This document shows positions 12,101-20,537 of a stretch of DNA of 64,000 bases, one piece after another. Under the pieces are notes generated by a model. It saw nothing but the letters and a program-made list of their open reading frames with translations. It did no database searches and was not told the origin of the DNA. The stretch is from Symbiodinium natans (taxonomy: Eukaryota > Sar > Dinophyceae > Suessiales > Symbiodiniaceae). A program made the translations under genes and the position numbers. The DNA lies in NCBI GenBank assembly GCA_905221605.1, contig CAJNDS010002259.1, positions 474,168 through 538,167 of the forward strand, written 5' to 3'. The first letter of the stretch is position 1; each line of letters begins with the position of its first letter.

Positions 12101-15100
12101 AGAATGCCCCAGTTGTCCACGCATGGCCCGTCTCTTGTGACTGCGCACGGCGCAAACACAATGTTTTTGTCCTACGGATGGGGTCGCTGCGTGAAGTTGC
12201 GCTCCTGCGTGTTGCAAACGTATGAAGCTGTAAGGCAGGGTTCAGGGCTTTCAGGTTTCCGGGCTGAGGCTTTGAAGACTGAGGCTTTAGGGTTTCCGGG
12301 GTTGGGGTTGCAGGCTCTCCCTAAACCATAAAACCCTAAACTTCAAGACAAAATGAATAGACATGTCAGGTAATATCATTGTGAATTTCCCAAGTTGTTT
12401 GTCTAATAACCAGCTGACAAGCCGGGTTTTAAGTAAGCTAATACAAAACTCCTTTGGAAGGCCGCAAGAAAGCCCCAGACCCCGGGAGGCCCCCAAAAAA
12501 GTCCCGGGAGGCCAACTCCAAACAAGTACCGGCCCGATCTCAAGAAGGTCCGGAGAGGCCCACGAAAGGCCCCAAAGACACCGAAGGCACCAAAAAAAAA
12601 AAAACAGGCCACTGCCACCCGCCCCCCAAAAATGCCCCAAAAAAGGGCCCCGCGAGGCCCACGACCTGCCAAAGGATCGAGCTCCAAGGTCTCGGGACAG
12701 GCTACAAAAGCCTCGTGATCTCAAAAGCCGAGATGTTCAATGTACTGAAAGGTCTGCACTTGCCAACGACTTTGCAAAGCTGCTTGCTTACACGAACCCA
12801 GCCTTGGAAGGCTCAAAAGGGCCCCATGCTTCGACGTGAGATGGAGCCTTTCTCCAAGGTGAAGACAAACTATAGGCAGGGGTAAGCCTGTTTGGTTGGT
12901 GGCCAGTGCGCCAGTGTTTGAGGAGAATCTACACGTCAAAAGCAGTCGCAGGAAATGGGCAGTGACAGTGGGTCTGCTTTAAGCCCGTGCTCGATACCGC
13001 GTGCCAGCCGGCGATTGATTCAAAATTCACAGAAAAGCCAAAGCCAGCCTGCATAACCCAAGCTAGTCACAATATACCCCTGCCCTTCCCCACTTGAACA
13101 TAGAAACACTTCTTGAATCTCAAACGGTACCAGGTGCGCGTACTTGTATTTTCTCGATGCCCCTCAAATAACCAGGCACTAGGTTCTTAAAACAGAAGCT
13201 TTCGTTCAAGACGTTTCGTTCCAAACTTCTTTGAGGCCCAAACTCTATACAGTTTCTCTAAAGACTCTAAAGCCTGCTTTAAAAGCATCCACGTGGCGGC
13301 GCAGCTGCATCAACGGGAACATCGACAAGCTCCTCGACCCAAAGCCGCTCTAAACCCTAAACCCGAATCACAGAGAAGGCGGCACATTCAAGTCAGGGAC
13401 CCTTGTGCACGACACCCTAAACCCTTGAACCCTAAACCCTAAACCCTAAACCCGGCCCTCAGAATGCCCCAGTTGTCCACGCATGGCCCGTCTCTTGTGA
13501 CTGCGCACGGTGCAAACACAATGTTTTTGTCCTGCGGATGGGGTCGCTGCGTGGAGTTGCGCTCCTGCGTGTTGCAGACGTATGCGCGGGAGATTTGCAG
13601 TTTCATGCGATGCGATCTCGATCATTTCGCTCAACCGTGCCGTGCAAAACGTTACGTTCAAAACACGGCGCTCAACACGTTTCGTTCCTAATCTTCGTTC
13701 AAAACGCTTCGTTCAAAACTTTCAATTTTTTGGACCCAAATCGCTATACAATTTCTATCAGCCCTAAACCCTGGACCCGAAGCCACTGGCGTGCATCCAC
13801 GCCGCTAGGTTTTTGGGTCTTGCTTTTACTTCGTCATAGTTGAGTAACATTTTACCTTGATAAAGGTACTTACACCCAATAAGGAACAAACATTTAGATT
13901 TTAATACTATCTCAACCATGAACTCGTTTAGGGTTAATATGTCTGCGGTCTAGGTTGAGTAGGCCGTAGGCAAGCTTTAACTTTGCTCTGCACTACGACC
14001 CCAGCCGGTTCATATGGTAGGCTCCCTACATTGGGGTTCTTGTTGGGTGCATGATATTCATGATGGGATATAAACGGAAGGTTCCCTAAAGTACGGTTTA
14101 CGGATTACATGGGGCCTTATATGTAAGGTAGACCAAAGCTTGCAACACCCTCACCTAGTCAACTCAGCCATTTCGCTAGGTTGCTGTTCAGGAGTTTAAA
14201 TTCAAGTTCCTCAACAGCAGCCCTCAACCCAAACTTATGTACTTAACCCTAAACCCTAAACCTTAAACCCTACACCCTTAAACCCAGATTGAGTTTAGGG
14301 GGGGAAAGGACTCCAGGGGTCAGGGGGTTTCGGATTGAAGGGTTGGGGGGAGTTTCGAGCCCGACCAGGCCGGACGTAAGCAGCCAGGCTGCAACTTCTT
14401 GGGGTTTAGGGTTTAGGGTTTAGGGTTCTTAGTAGGGAATGAGGGAATTAGGGCCCTATAAAATACACTTCAAGGGAAGAAATAGGGCCAACTGTTTGGG
14501 GGTTAGGTTGTTTTTTTGCTGGCTGGTTCTTAGTAGGGAATGAGGGATTAGGACCCTAGGGAATCCCTTAAAGGGAAGGGAAGTTTTGGATTTAAATGGG
14601 CTGCTTTGATGTTTCAAAGGGCTTGGCTGAATTCAGCCGCTAGTTCACGAGCTTCAACTAGATTCGTGCCGGCACAGGAGTGGTCAAGGCTGTACAGAGC
14701 AGCGAAGTGTTAAAGGTTTGTGAAGGGCTTAAAGGTGTAAGCATTGTTTACGGGAAGGGCCTCCAAGGATCGATGTCTGGCTTGTAGGGGTTTCAGGGCT
14801 TGAGAGGTTCATCGATGGTAGCTGCTCATGCGCGGATCGATAATGGCTAGGGTAAACCCTGCGCGAAGAAGCTCGTAATGGAAGCCATGTTTAGAACTAC
14901 GTCAGTGGAGTGAGGGGAGAGGGCGGGCAGCAGACCCTAAACTCTTCAAGCCCTATTAAACCCTATAAACCCTCCGAAGCCCCAGACTTCCTCACCCTAA
15001 ACACGAAACACCAGAACCCAAAGTTGGTAAAGCCAAAGCAAGATACCGCATACTCAGCCAACTAGGCCCTAAATACTATAAACCCCAGAATCCACAATTG

Positions 15101-17275
15101 CTGAAAGCGCAAGCAAGATAGATACCTCATTCTCCGTCAACTAAACCCTAAACGCTGAAAAAAAAACCCAAACCCTAAACCCTAAACCCCACAGTTCCTA
15201 ACGCGTAAGCAAGGTATGGCATCCGAATCAACACCATCTCGGCCGGTCCACTGAAGTCACGAGCGGCCTCGGCTCCTTGGGCGTTAGCGTTTAGGGTTTA
15301 GGGTTTGGGGTTTGGGGTTTCGGGTTTAGGGGTTTGGGGTTTAGGGTTTAGGGTTTAGAGATGAGATTGGGTGAGTGGGGGCGGGGGTATGGGGGCTGCG
15401 GGGCTTCGAGCTCAGGCGATGTATACGCTCATTGTTTTCTAGGGGTCGGAATAATTCCGAATATGTTCTTGATATAGCTTGTAACTCTTTTTTTGTTTTG
15501 TTGCACGAATGCATTGGTGCACCACCCTAACCACCGAACGCGTAAATCCGGAACCCTAAGTCTAGGGGCTTTCGGGTTTCAGATTTGTGGAGTTAGGGCT
15601 CAGAAGATGTACGGCGCTTGGGCTCAAGGTTCCGCGCTGCATGTTGCTTTCCCCAGTTGGTTAAGGGTTTGGGGCTTGGTTGAGAGTCCGGACCCTAAAC
15701 CCTAAACCCTAAAACCCTAGACCCTAAACCCCAAACCCTCCGGGTATTCGGTTTGTGGCTTAGGGTTTAGGGTTCCGGGCTTCATCAGGGCTCAGTTTTT
15801 AGGGTTTAGGGTTTAGGGTTTTAGGTTTAGGGTTTCAGGCTTTGGGGGCCTAGCTTAGGGTTTCGTCACACTGGGCAGAGGAAGAATCACACAGCCAGTC
15901 GGGTTTAGGGCTTGTGGTTTCGAGTTTTTTGGGCTAGTAGGGCTAGGTGTATACCTCATACTTCCTCGCCTAGATCTTGTTGTTGGAGGTGTAGGGTTTA
16001 GGGCTTCGGGTTTAGGGAGACCCCTCCCTCAGGCCATCGGCGGGGATGGCGAGAAGACCTTCATCGAGCGAGCGATCGACCCTCCGTGAGCTTACGTACA
16101 CGAGACCCTAAACCTCAGACCCCGCGTTGCTTCGGTTTGGTGGTTGTTTGAACTTAGGATTCTTGCATCCTCAAACCGATGCCCTAAACTTTACAAGCCC
16201 TAAACCCTAAACCCTAAACCCCTGTAGCCTAATGTTGGAGGGCGGGATGGTGCCAAGCGGCTCTGGGGTTCCGCGATGACTTCGTGGCTATGGAAAGCAG
16301 GGAAGGCTTGAGACTCTTTCTGAGAAAGCTAGGGTTTAGGTTTAGGGTTTAGGGTTTGGGGTTTGGGGACTAGGGTTTAGGGTCTAGGGTTTAGGGTCTA
16401 GGGTTTAGGGTTTAGGGTTTAGGGTTTAGTGTTGGGAGCCTTCGGGCTTCGGGTTTACGGAATGTAGGGTTCCACCCTCTCGCCTGGGGTCGCTCAAGCA
16501 TATCCAACCTATCTCAACCCCAGACCCTAGGCTCGAAACCATAAGACCCCTTAAACCCTAAGCCGAAAACCACGTCTGGCTCCTTAGAAGCTCTACTCTA
16601 GACCTGAGAAGTGGCAAAGGCCAAGCTGTCCGCTTCACCTACGCAGTTAAAGCACGGTTTAGGGTTTAGGGTTTAGGGTTTAGGGTTTAGGGTTTAGGGA
16701 TTAGGGATTAGGGTTTAGGGTTTAGGGTTTGCGGTTCACAGTTACGGGTTTTAAGGATTCACAGTTTAAGGTTGGGATGTTCCCCCTTATGCTAGCAGTC
16801 CTTGAGAAGGAAATATCATTTTAGGGACACGAGAATCCCTATTAAGGACTGCTAACTTCGGAATAACAACGCCGTTTTGGGGTTGGCAGCACGGGTCGGG
16901 GTTTAGTAGGACAGCTAGGACCGGGAGTAGGCCCTTATTCCCTTTTTTAGGGTTTAGGGGTTTAGGGTTTAGGGTTTAGGCTTTAGGGTTTAGAGTTTAG
17001 GGTTTAGGGTTGCTCAGGTTCCCTTGTAAGCCCCCTTTCAACCAGAAAAGTGGCAACCTGTTTATGTCTTAGGTTACTGCTGGGTAGTAGGACAGTGTCT
17101 AAGGACTACTCAGCCGCCTGGATGCACTGGACTTCCGATGGGTGCATGACATGCAAGTTCAGGAAGGGAGGGGTTTAGGATTTATGTTTTTAGGGTAACC
17201 CTAAACCCAAACCCTAAACCCTAAACCCTAAACCCTAAACCCTAAACCCTAGAGAGAAATAGAGAGCGAGAGAGT

Positions 17276-17307
<32 letters not shown>

Positions 17308-20300
17308 GGAGAGGGAGAGAGGGAGAGAGCTGAGAGAGCTCTGGCTGTTTGGGGTTTAGGGTTTAGGGTTTAGGGTTTAGGGTTTAGGGTTTAGGGTTTA
17401 GGGTTTAGGGTTTGAGGTTGCTCCAAGACTCGGAGGGTTTAGGGTTCCGCGTAACTCCAAGACTCTGCTTGGTGTTCAAGGCCAAGTTTGTCCTGATGGG
17501 TTTTCCGTTCCCAACTTAGGGCAGCGGCTATGGGCAGAGACCTCACTCTAAACCCCAAGCTCTGTTTTTCCAGACCCAGCCCTTAAACTCTGAAGACCCC
17601 AATCCCTCAACGGCTTCTCTACATGATGGGCGGTTTGGAGGCGAGCCCCCGTTTCTAAGCATTCCTTCAGCGAAGAATAGGGTACCGAAACGGCTTTAGG
17701 GTTTAGGGTTCAGGGTTTGGGGGTATCGAAGGGGCCCAGGCCCAGCGTGGGTTGAGAAGCCGTAACAAGAATGGCGCTATGTAGTCGTTCACTGATGGGA
17801 TGTTCAATGTAAACCCGACATCCTCAACCCCAACCGAATGGCGGAGGTTTAGAATCATCAGACCCACGAGGACTTAGGAAGGATTTGCCCCTAAACCCTA
17901 AACCCTAACCCTAACCCCAAACTGCATCCTGGTCTCAGGTTGAAAACGCCCCGCTGAGCCAGCCGCTGTATGACACCTGGGCTGCACATTGCTTCCGGGT
18001 TTACGGTTTGGGGGTTAGGGTTTAGTGGGTCTAAGCAAGCAGACAGTAAGTGTTAGAGCTACAAAAAGCATAGACCTAGCAACTCTTAGCAGAAGTAAGG
18101 AAGGTCCTTTGTATCCTGTATATATATATATGTAGATATGTATGCAGATAGATGCACCCATGTATTTATACATGTAACTGTGTAACCCTTCAAGGGGTCA
18201 TTTACGGTACCAAATCTCGGAATTCCCTACCAAGAACCAGCAGGCAGCAACGAAAGCTCTCCGAACCCTATTGCATATGCCCTGGACCCTGTAACAGGGG
18301 CCGAGCAAAACGCTCGCCGGTATCCTAAACCCTAAACCCTAAACCACCCTAAACCCTAAACCTTAGACCCTTAAACTGTAAAGTCTAGACTATAAAAACA
18401 GGGCTTTGGGCCAATAGCCATCCTTAAGATCAACACCCAATTTCTCTTAGAGCCAGCCTTCCTGAACTTAAAAAAAACACCTGAAACCCGAAATCCCTGA
18501 GCCCTGAACCCCAAACCCTTACACCCCAAGCCCTTAGCCTTTAAGCCCTAAAACCCCTAAAACCCCTAAACCCTAGAACCCTAAAGCCCCCAAAACCCCT
18601 AAACCCCCCAAAAAAACCTACGCCCCTAAAACCCCAAAAGCCCTTAAAGCCCCCAAAACCCCTAAACCCCCCAAAAGAACCTAAGCCCCGAAAACCCCAA
18701 ATGCCAAGGCCGAGGATGTGGGCAAGTCTGCGCTGTGCCTTCACATGATGTCCGGCGTCACAGGTGGGCCAAAAGGGGTGGAAGGGTTTCGGGTTTTAGG
18801 GTTTAGGGTTTAGGGTTTAGGTTTCGGGTTTAGGGTTTCGGGTTTAGGGTTGAGGGTTTAGGGTTTGGCCTCCTCCTGTTGTGGGGAATTTGGGGCTTCT
18901 GGGGCTTTAGGAGGTTTTTCGGCCAGGGTTTTGGGGTTCTAGGGTGTGGGCGGGGGGGGGATTCATGGCTTCAGGTTTCACTGGCCTTGGGCTCTGGGAG
19001 TTAAAGGTTCAGAAAGGGTTTGATAGCCAGATTTGAAGGCTTCAGGATTGACCCTAGACCCTCAAAAAACCCGAAACCCCAGAGCCCCGAACCGTTTGTT
19101 ATGGCAGCCTTTAAACCCCAATACCCCCAATGCCCCTAAACCCTAGAAACCCTAACCCTAAAACCTAGAAACCCTAGAAACCCAAGAAACCCCCTAGAAA
19201 CCCTAAACCCTTAAACCCTGTTCCCTAAACCCTAAACCCTAAGCCCGAAACCCTAGAAACCCTAAACCCTAAACCCTAAGCCCGAAACCCTAAACCCTAA
19301 ACCCTAAACCCTGTTCCCTTCAGGCATGACGCTCTACGTGGACATGGGTGGGGAAGCCTAGGGAGCTGACGCCTTGATTCGGGTCTAAGGGTTTATTGTT
19401 TAGGGCTTAGGGCTTGGGGCTTGGGGTTTAGGGTTTAGGGTTTAGGGTTTAGGGTTTAGGGTTTAGGGTTTATCAGGGTTGTAGGGTTTGGGGCGTTGGG
19501 GTTTTAGGGTGCAGGGCTCCAAAACTACAAGTGCAAGGCTTGCTGCGGTCTTTGCAGGTATTTTTGGGGGTGCTTACAGTGTTTGCGGGTTTCTGCCGGG
19601 AGGTTTTCTGTGCTTAGGGGTCTGAGGCGATCTGTAGGGTTCAGGACAGGCGATTTAGGGTGAAGCACCAATGGGGTTAGATGAGGGTTTACGGTTTAGG
19701 GCTTTAGGGTTTGAGGGTTTGAGGGTTTGAGGGTTTCAGCCTTTCCTCTCGTGCGCGCGCGCGCGCCCGCGCGACAACTTCCCACCACCCAGCGGCGTTC
19801 CAGCAAAATGAACAACAACCCTGCTGTCTATTTGAGGTTTAGCCCTCAACCCTGAACCCTAAGCCCCAAACCGAAGGGGTTAGGGTTTAGGTTGTAGGGT
19901 TTCGGGCCCCAGCGCTCACTCCCGAAAGCCAAGAAGATTGGCAAGCAGCAGATTTGTCAAGCAACAGAGGGAGGCTTAGATGCCCCTGAAACTGCACGAC
20001 ACACCCAAACACCTAAACCATAAAGCTTAGGGTGTAGGGTTTGGGCTTTGGGCTTTGGTTTAGGGTCGAGGGTGTGGAGTAGGGTCGAGGGTGTGGAGTT
20101 CTAGAGCTTGTCGGTACCAACAAAAAGGGTCTGAGGAAGGTACAAGAATAGAGGCCCGAGACCTGACCACAAACTCTCAGCAAGCCCTCAAATCTAAACC
20201 CTCGAAAACCCGAAGCCCTAAACCCTGAACCTGTGAACCCTAAGCCACTAAACCGAAACCCTAAACCCCTAAACCTGAAACCCTAAACCCTAAACCCTAA

Positions 20301-20486
20301 ACCCTAAACCCTAAACCTGAACCCTGAACCCTAAACCCTAAACCCTGAACCCTGAACCCTAAACCCTAAACCCTAAACCCTAAACCGACCCGAGGTCTTC
20401 ACTCCATGGGTCAGGCACTGGACTCCCCCGCCTTCGAGGGCCTGGACCTGACTCCTGGCTGGGCTTCTTTCGGGGCTCGGGTTTAG
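87..20486 (+). CDS. fabI: Plastid-type enoyl-ACP reductase, 15 exons, 5' end outside window
   Basis: NAD(P)H-dependent reduction of enoyl-ACP, the last step of type II fatty acid elongation in the plastid. Fifteen short exons (87-118, 477-512, 2270-2341, 6508-6562, 7249-7307, 8349-8393, 10062-10100, 14369-14379, 15214-15271, 16033-16077, 17104-17112, 17939-17971, 18709-18763, 19324-19347, 20395-20486) total 665 bases and join in one frame: 220 codons plus stop. Landmarks in order: [36 protein letters not shown] (catalytic Tyr and Lys, with seven residues between them as I recall for plant ENR), [54 protein letters not shown]. The N-terminal cofactor-binding part and any transit peptide lie upstream. 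Intron starts are GC in eight, GA in three and GT in three; all end AG and 13 of 14 are followed by G. Introns are filled with TTTAGGG-type repeats. The boundaries are inferred from family conservation, not from RNA. Confidence 0.93.
477..512 (+). CDS. fabI: fabI exon 2
   Basis: Twelve codons, [12 protein letters not shown], after CCAG. The intron starts GC at 513. A GT sits a few bases on, but using it would insert residues between GK and IDILV. Confidence 0.9.
567..703 (+). repeat. Telomere-like array, C-rich, fabI intron 2
   Basis: About 19 near-perfect CCCTAAA units, directly preceded by G-rich units at 551-566, so a TTTAGGG to CCCTAAA turn is present. Confidence 0.97.
1206..1375. repeat. 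Two tandem copies of an 85-bp unit
   Basis: Each copy holds GTGACCAGTTATGACCC, a stretch of T, CTACTT then TAACTACCC and GGT(A/G)ACCTTT. Intron filler in fabI intron 2. Confidence 0.8.
1380..2230. other. Unassigned part of fabI intron 2
   Basis: No telomere-like array until about 2170. Overlapping ORFs exist on both strands (the largest 137 codons, minus) but none resembles a known protein and none fits the splice pattern. Confidence 0.5.
2270..2341 (+). CDS. fabI: fabI exon 3
   Basis: Twenty-four codons with the near-invariant block [13 protein letters not shown] and then KPLLETSRK. The acceptor is CCCAG directly after a C-rich telomere-like run. The donor is GT at 2342. This exon gave the first identification of the gene. 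Confidence 0.95.
2407..2452 (+). repeat. Telomere-like array, G-rich, after fabI exon 3
   Basis: Six TTTAGGG units starting about 65 bases after the exon. Confidence 0.95.
2696..2850. repeat. GATGGT/GACGAT-rich low-complexity tract
   Basis: Degenerate trinucleotide-like repeat (GAT, GGT, GAC) in fabI intron 3; the opposite-strand ORF is made of it. Confidence 0.7.
3268..3370 (+). other. Possible first exon of the sulfotransferase
   Basis: An ATG opens [20 protein letters not shown], a short hydrophobic leader-like peptide with C-rich repeats before it and G-rich repeats after it, like real exons here. A GA donor after the bases GCCTT would give the phase that exon A needs. Guess only. Confidence 0.25.
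3660..3686. repeat. AT microsatellite
   Basis: Alternating AT run just upstream of sulfotransferase exon A, followed by a C-rich stretch. Confidence 0.9.
3779..3877 (+). CDS. Sulfotransferase exon A
   Basis: [20 protein letters not shown], then [12 protein letters not shown] and two bases of the Ala codon. Donor GA at 3878; reading through would hit a stop after LKCC. Confidence 0.85.
3779..5586 (+). CDS. Sulfotransferase, six exons, nested in fabI intron 3
   Basis: Transfers sulfate from PAPS to an unknown acceptor. Exons 3779-3877, 4024-4114, 4254-4370, 4494-4827, 5131-5219 and 5422-5586 join in one frame. Family marks: the PAPS 5'-phosphosulfate loop [18 protein letters not shown], split over the first two exons; [25 protein letters not shown]; a long exon with [24 protein letters not shown] then [16 protein letters not shown]; and the C-terminus [11 protein letters not shown]. 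Introns start GA, GA, GA or GC, GC, GA and end AG before G, with telomere-like repeats inside most. The first exon is not settled: an ATG at 3268 opens [15 protein letters not shown], which could be a leader. The third exon could end at 4364 instead. Same strand as fabI, wholly within one fabI intron. It could be a working nested gene or a recent insertion; no disabling change is visible. Confidence 0.88.
4024..4114 (+). CDS. Sulfotransferase exon B (PAPS loop)
   Basis: [18 protein letters not shown] through DFEDQM. Donor GA at 4115 gives [14 protein letters not shown] at the junction. Confidence 0.85.
4254..4370 (+). CDS. Sulfotransferase exon C
   Basis: [20 protein letters not shown] through [13 protein letters not shown]. 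The 3' end is either 4370 (GA donor) or 4364 (GC donor); both keep phase. Confidence 0.78.
4494..4827 (+). CDS. Sulfotransferase exon D
   Basis: 111 codons from [13 protein letters not shown] to SENH plus one base. Donor GC at 4828, placed one codon before an in-frame TAG that splicing removes. Confidence 0.9.
4938..5102 (+). repeat. Telomere-like array, C-rich, sulfotransferase intron D
   Basis: About 23 CCCTAAA units, mostly perfect, immediately before the acceptor region of exon E. Confidence 0.97.
5131..5219 (+). CDS. Sulfotransferase exon E
   Basis: Completes R, then [19 protein letters not shown] and [10 protein letters not shown]. Donor GA at 5220. Preceded by a long perfect C-rich array. 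Confidence 0.87.
5422..5586 (+). CDS. Sulfotransferase exon F and stop
   Basis: [18 protein letters not shown] through [19 protein letters not shown], then IS and TAA at 5584-5586. Acceptor CCTAG. Confidence 0.85.
   Translation, partial: DGGKSGEGAALPLPVKEWLDWRWECIVHKRLGFKSLVDMRAAWAAECRQHGGIS
5880..5950 (+). repeat. Telomere-like array, G-rich
   Basis: Ten TTTAGGG units downstream of the sulfotransferase stop, still in fabI intron 3. Confidence 0.97.
6508..6562 (+). CDS. fabI: fabI exon 4
   Basis: [18 protein letters not shown] plus one base. The donor is GC at 6563; only this phase joins to FAPIM in exon 5. Confidence 0.92.
7249..7307 (+). CDS. fabI: fabI exon 5
   Basis: Two bases of a split Ser codon, then [19 protein letters not shown]. 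The donor is GC at 7308. Joined to exon 6 it gives [14 protein letters not shown], with the length expected for the family. Confidence 0.92.
8349..8393 (+). CDS. fabI: fabI exon 6, catalytic Tyr and Lys
   Basis: [15 protein letters not shown]; it holds both catalytic residues. The donor is GC at 8394. Confidence 0.94.
8435..8491 (+). repeat. Telomere-like array, C-rich, fabI intron 6
   Basis: Eight CCCTAAA units shortly after exon 6; one of the few C-rich arrays on the donor side. Confidence 0.95.
8492..9480. other. fabI intron 6 filler with C-rich tracts
   Basis: Unassigned sequence, long C runs near 9080-9122, then decayed CCCTAAA units to 9478. The glycine- or proline-rich ORFs across it reflect homopolymers. 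Confidence 0.6.
9480..9670 (+). repeat. G-rich low-complexity tract
   Basis: About 190 bases of almost pure G with scattered T, C and A in fabI intron 6. Confidence 0.97.
9675..10030 (+). repeat. TTATC and TATTG pentanucleotide microsatellites
   Basis: A (TCTTA)n block to about 9720, then long (TATTG)n and related AT-rich repeats up to exon 7. Confidence 0.95.
10062..10100 (+). CDS. fabI: fabI exon 7
   Basis: [13 protein letters not shown] after TCAAG. The donor is GA at 10101. The next four residues of the family (AGRK) are not here; they come from the micro-exon at 14369. Confidence 0.92.
10282..10486 (+). repeat. Telomere-like array, G-rich, fabI intron 7
   Basis: About 28 TTTAGGG units with one short interruption; a second G-rich array of ten units follows at 10610-10682. 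Confidence 0.97.
10827..12224 (+). repeat. 1398-bp direct tandem duplication, copy 1
   Basis: Nearly identical to the following 1.36 kb. It contains a GC-rich block with homopolymers, a TTTCGTTCAAGACG stretch and an 11-unit CCCTAAA tract at 12012-12092. Overlapping ORFs on both strands are unrelated to known proteins. Confidence 0.97.
12225..13584 (+). repeat. 1398-bp direct tandem duplication, copy 2
   Basis: Same as copy 1 except a short extra GACTCTAA near 13262, a shorter and altered CCCTAAA tract (13414-13453) and a few substitutions near its end. Confidence 0.97.
13585..14368. other. fabI intron 7, unassigned
   Basis: Repeated CGTTCAAAACG/TTTCGTTC words at 13640-13725, then moderately AT-rich sequence without an identifiable gene, ending at the micro-exon. 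Confidence 0.5.
14369..14379 (+). CDS. fabI: fabI exon 8, 11-base micro-exon
   Basis: GCCGGACGTAA between an acceptor CCAG and a donor GC. With the first base of exon 9 it encodes AGRK, exactly the residues missing between LAYE and YGIRIN and in the right phase. Found by searching for that prediction. Confidence 0.78.
14424..14555. repeat. Two copies of a dispersed TAGGGAATGAGGGA repeat
   Basis: GGTTCTTAGTAGGGAATGAG occurs twice about 100 bases apart; the reverse form occurs near 1031-1060 and 6393-6427. Confidence 0.75.
15214..15271 (+). CDS. fabI: fabI exon 9
   Basis: [19 protein letters not shown] after GCAAG; the conserved NTISAGP block. The donor is GC at 15272. Confidence 0.93.
16033..16077 (+). 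CDS. fabI: fabI exon 10
   Basis: [15 protein letters not shown] after CTCAG, with donor GA at 16078. The end was set by the need for DYS next. Confidence 0.87.
17104..17112 (+). CDS. fabI: fabI exon 11, 9-base micro-exon
   Basis: GACTACTCA encodes DYS between CTAAG and a GC donor. It completes AIDYSVENAPL, the family pattern. Nine bases can occur by chance in about 1.8 kb of intron, so the call rests on sequence plus phase plus splice signals. Confidence 0.68.
17250..17332 (+). repeat. GA microsatellite beside telomere-like arrays
   Basis: AGAG-rich tract between a CCCTAAA run (17203-17250) and a TTTAGGG run (17340-17415). Confidence 0.95.
17939..17971 (+). CDS. fabI: fabI exon 12
   Basis: [11 protein letters not shown] after TCTCAG; donor GA at 17972. 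Confidence 0.88.
18709..18763 (+). CDS. fabI: fabI exon 13
   Basis: [18 protein letters not shown] plus one base; donor GT at 18764. About two residues shorter than relatives around HMM. Confidence 0.9.
19324..19347 (+). CDS. fabI: fabI exon 14
   Basis: Completes G, then MTLYVDM plus one base. Donor GT at 19348. Reading on without splicing would stop after GGEA, so splicing to 20395 is preferred because it gives the family C-terminus. Confidence 0.88.
20276..20390 (+). repeat. Telomere-like array, C-rich, before the last fabI exon
   Basis: Perfect and variant units (CCCTAAA, CCCTGAA) ending four bases before the acceptor. Confidence 0.95.
20395..20486 (+). CDS. fabI: fabI last exon and stop
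   Basis: [18 protein letters not shown], then [11 protein letters not shown] and stop. The match to the plant ENR C-terminus (AMGxALDSP) is clear. The stop codon TAG at 20484-20486 is part of the first TTTAGGG unit of the array that follows. Confidence 0.88.
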
Positions 20487-20537
20487 GGTTTAGGGTTTAG
20501 GGTTTAGGGTTTAGGGTTTAGGGTTTAGGGTTTAGGG
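20480..20537 (+). repeat. Telomere-like array, G-rich, overlapping the fabI stop
   Basis: Eight TTTAGGG units; the first supplies the stop codon. Decayed units continue to about 21000. Confidence 0.93.

Noticed and set aside
10889-12939. Identical pairs of ORFs (145, 158, 143, 94, 72 codons) as duplicated genes
   Set aside because: They lie on both strands of the same tandem duplication inside a fabI intron, overlap each other and contain poly-A/poly-C runs; no known domain.
14671-14690. Alternative 11-base micro-exon GAGTGGTCAAG
   Set aside because: Right phase and splice signals, but encodes EWSR; the one at 14369 encodes the family residues AGRK.
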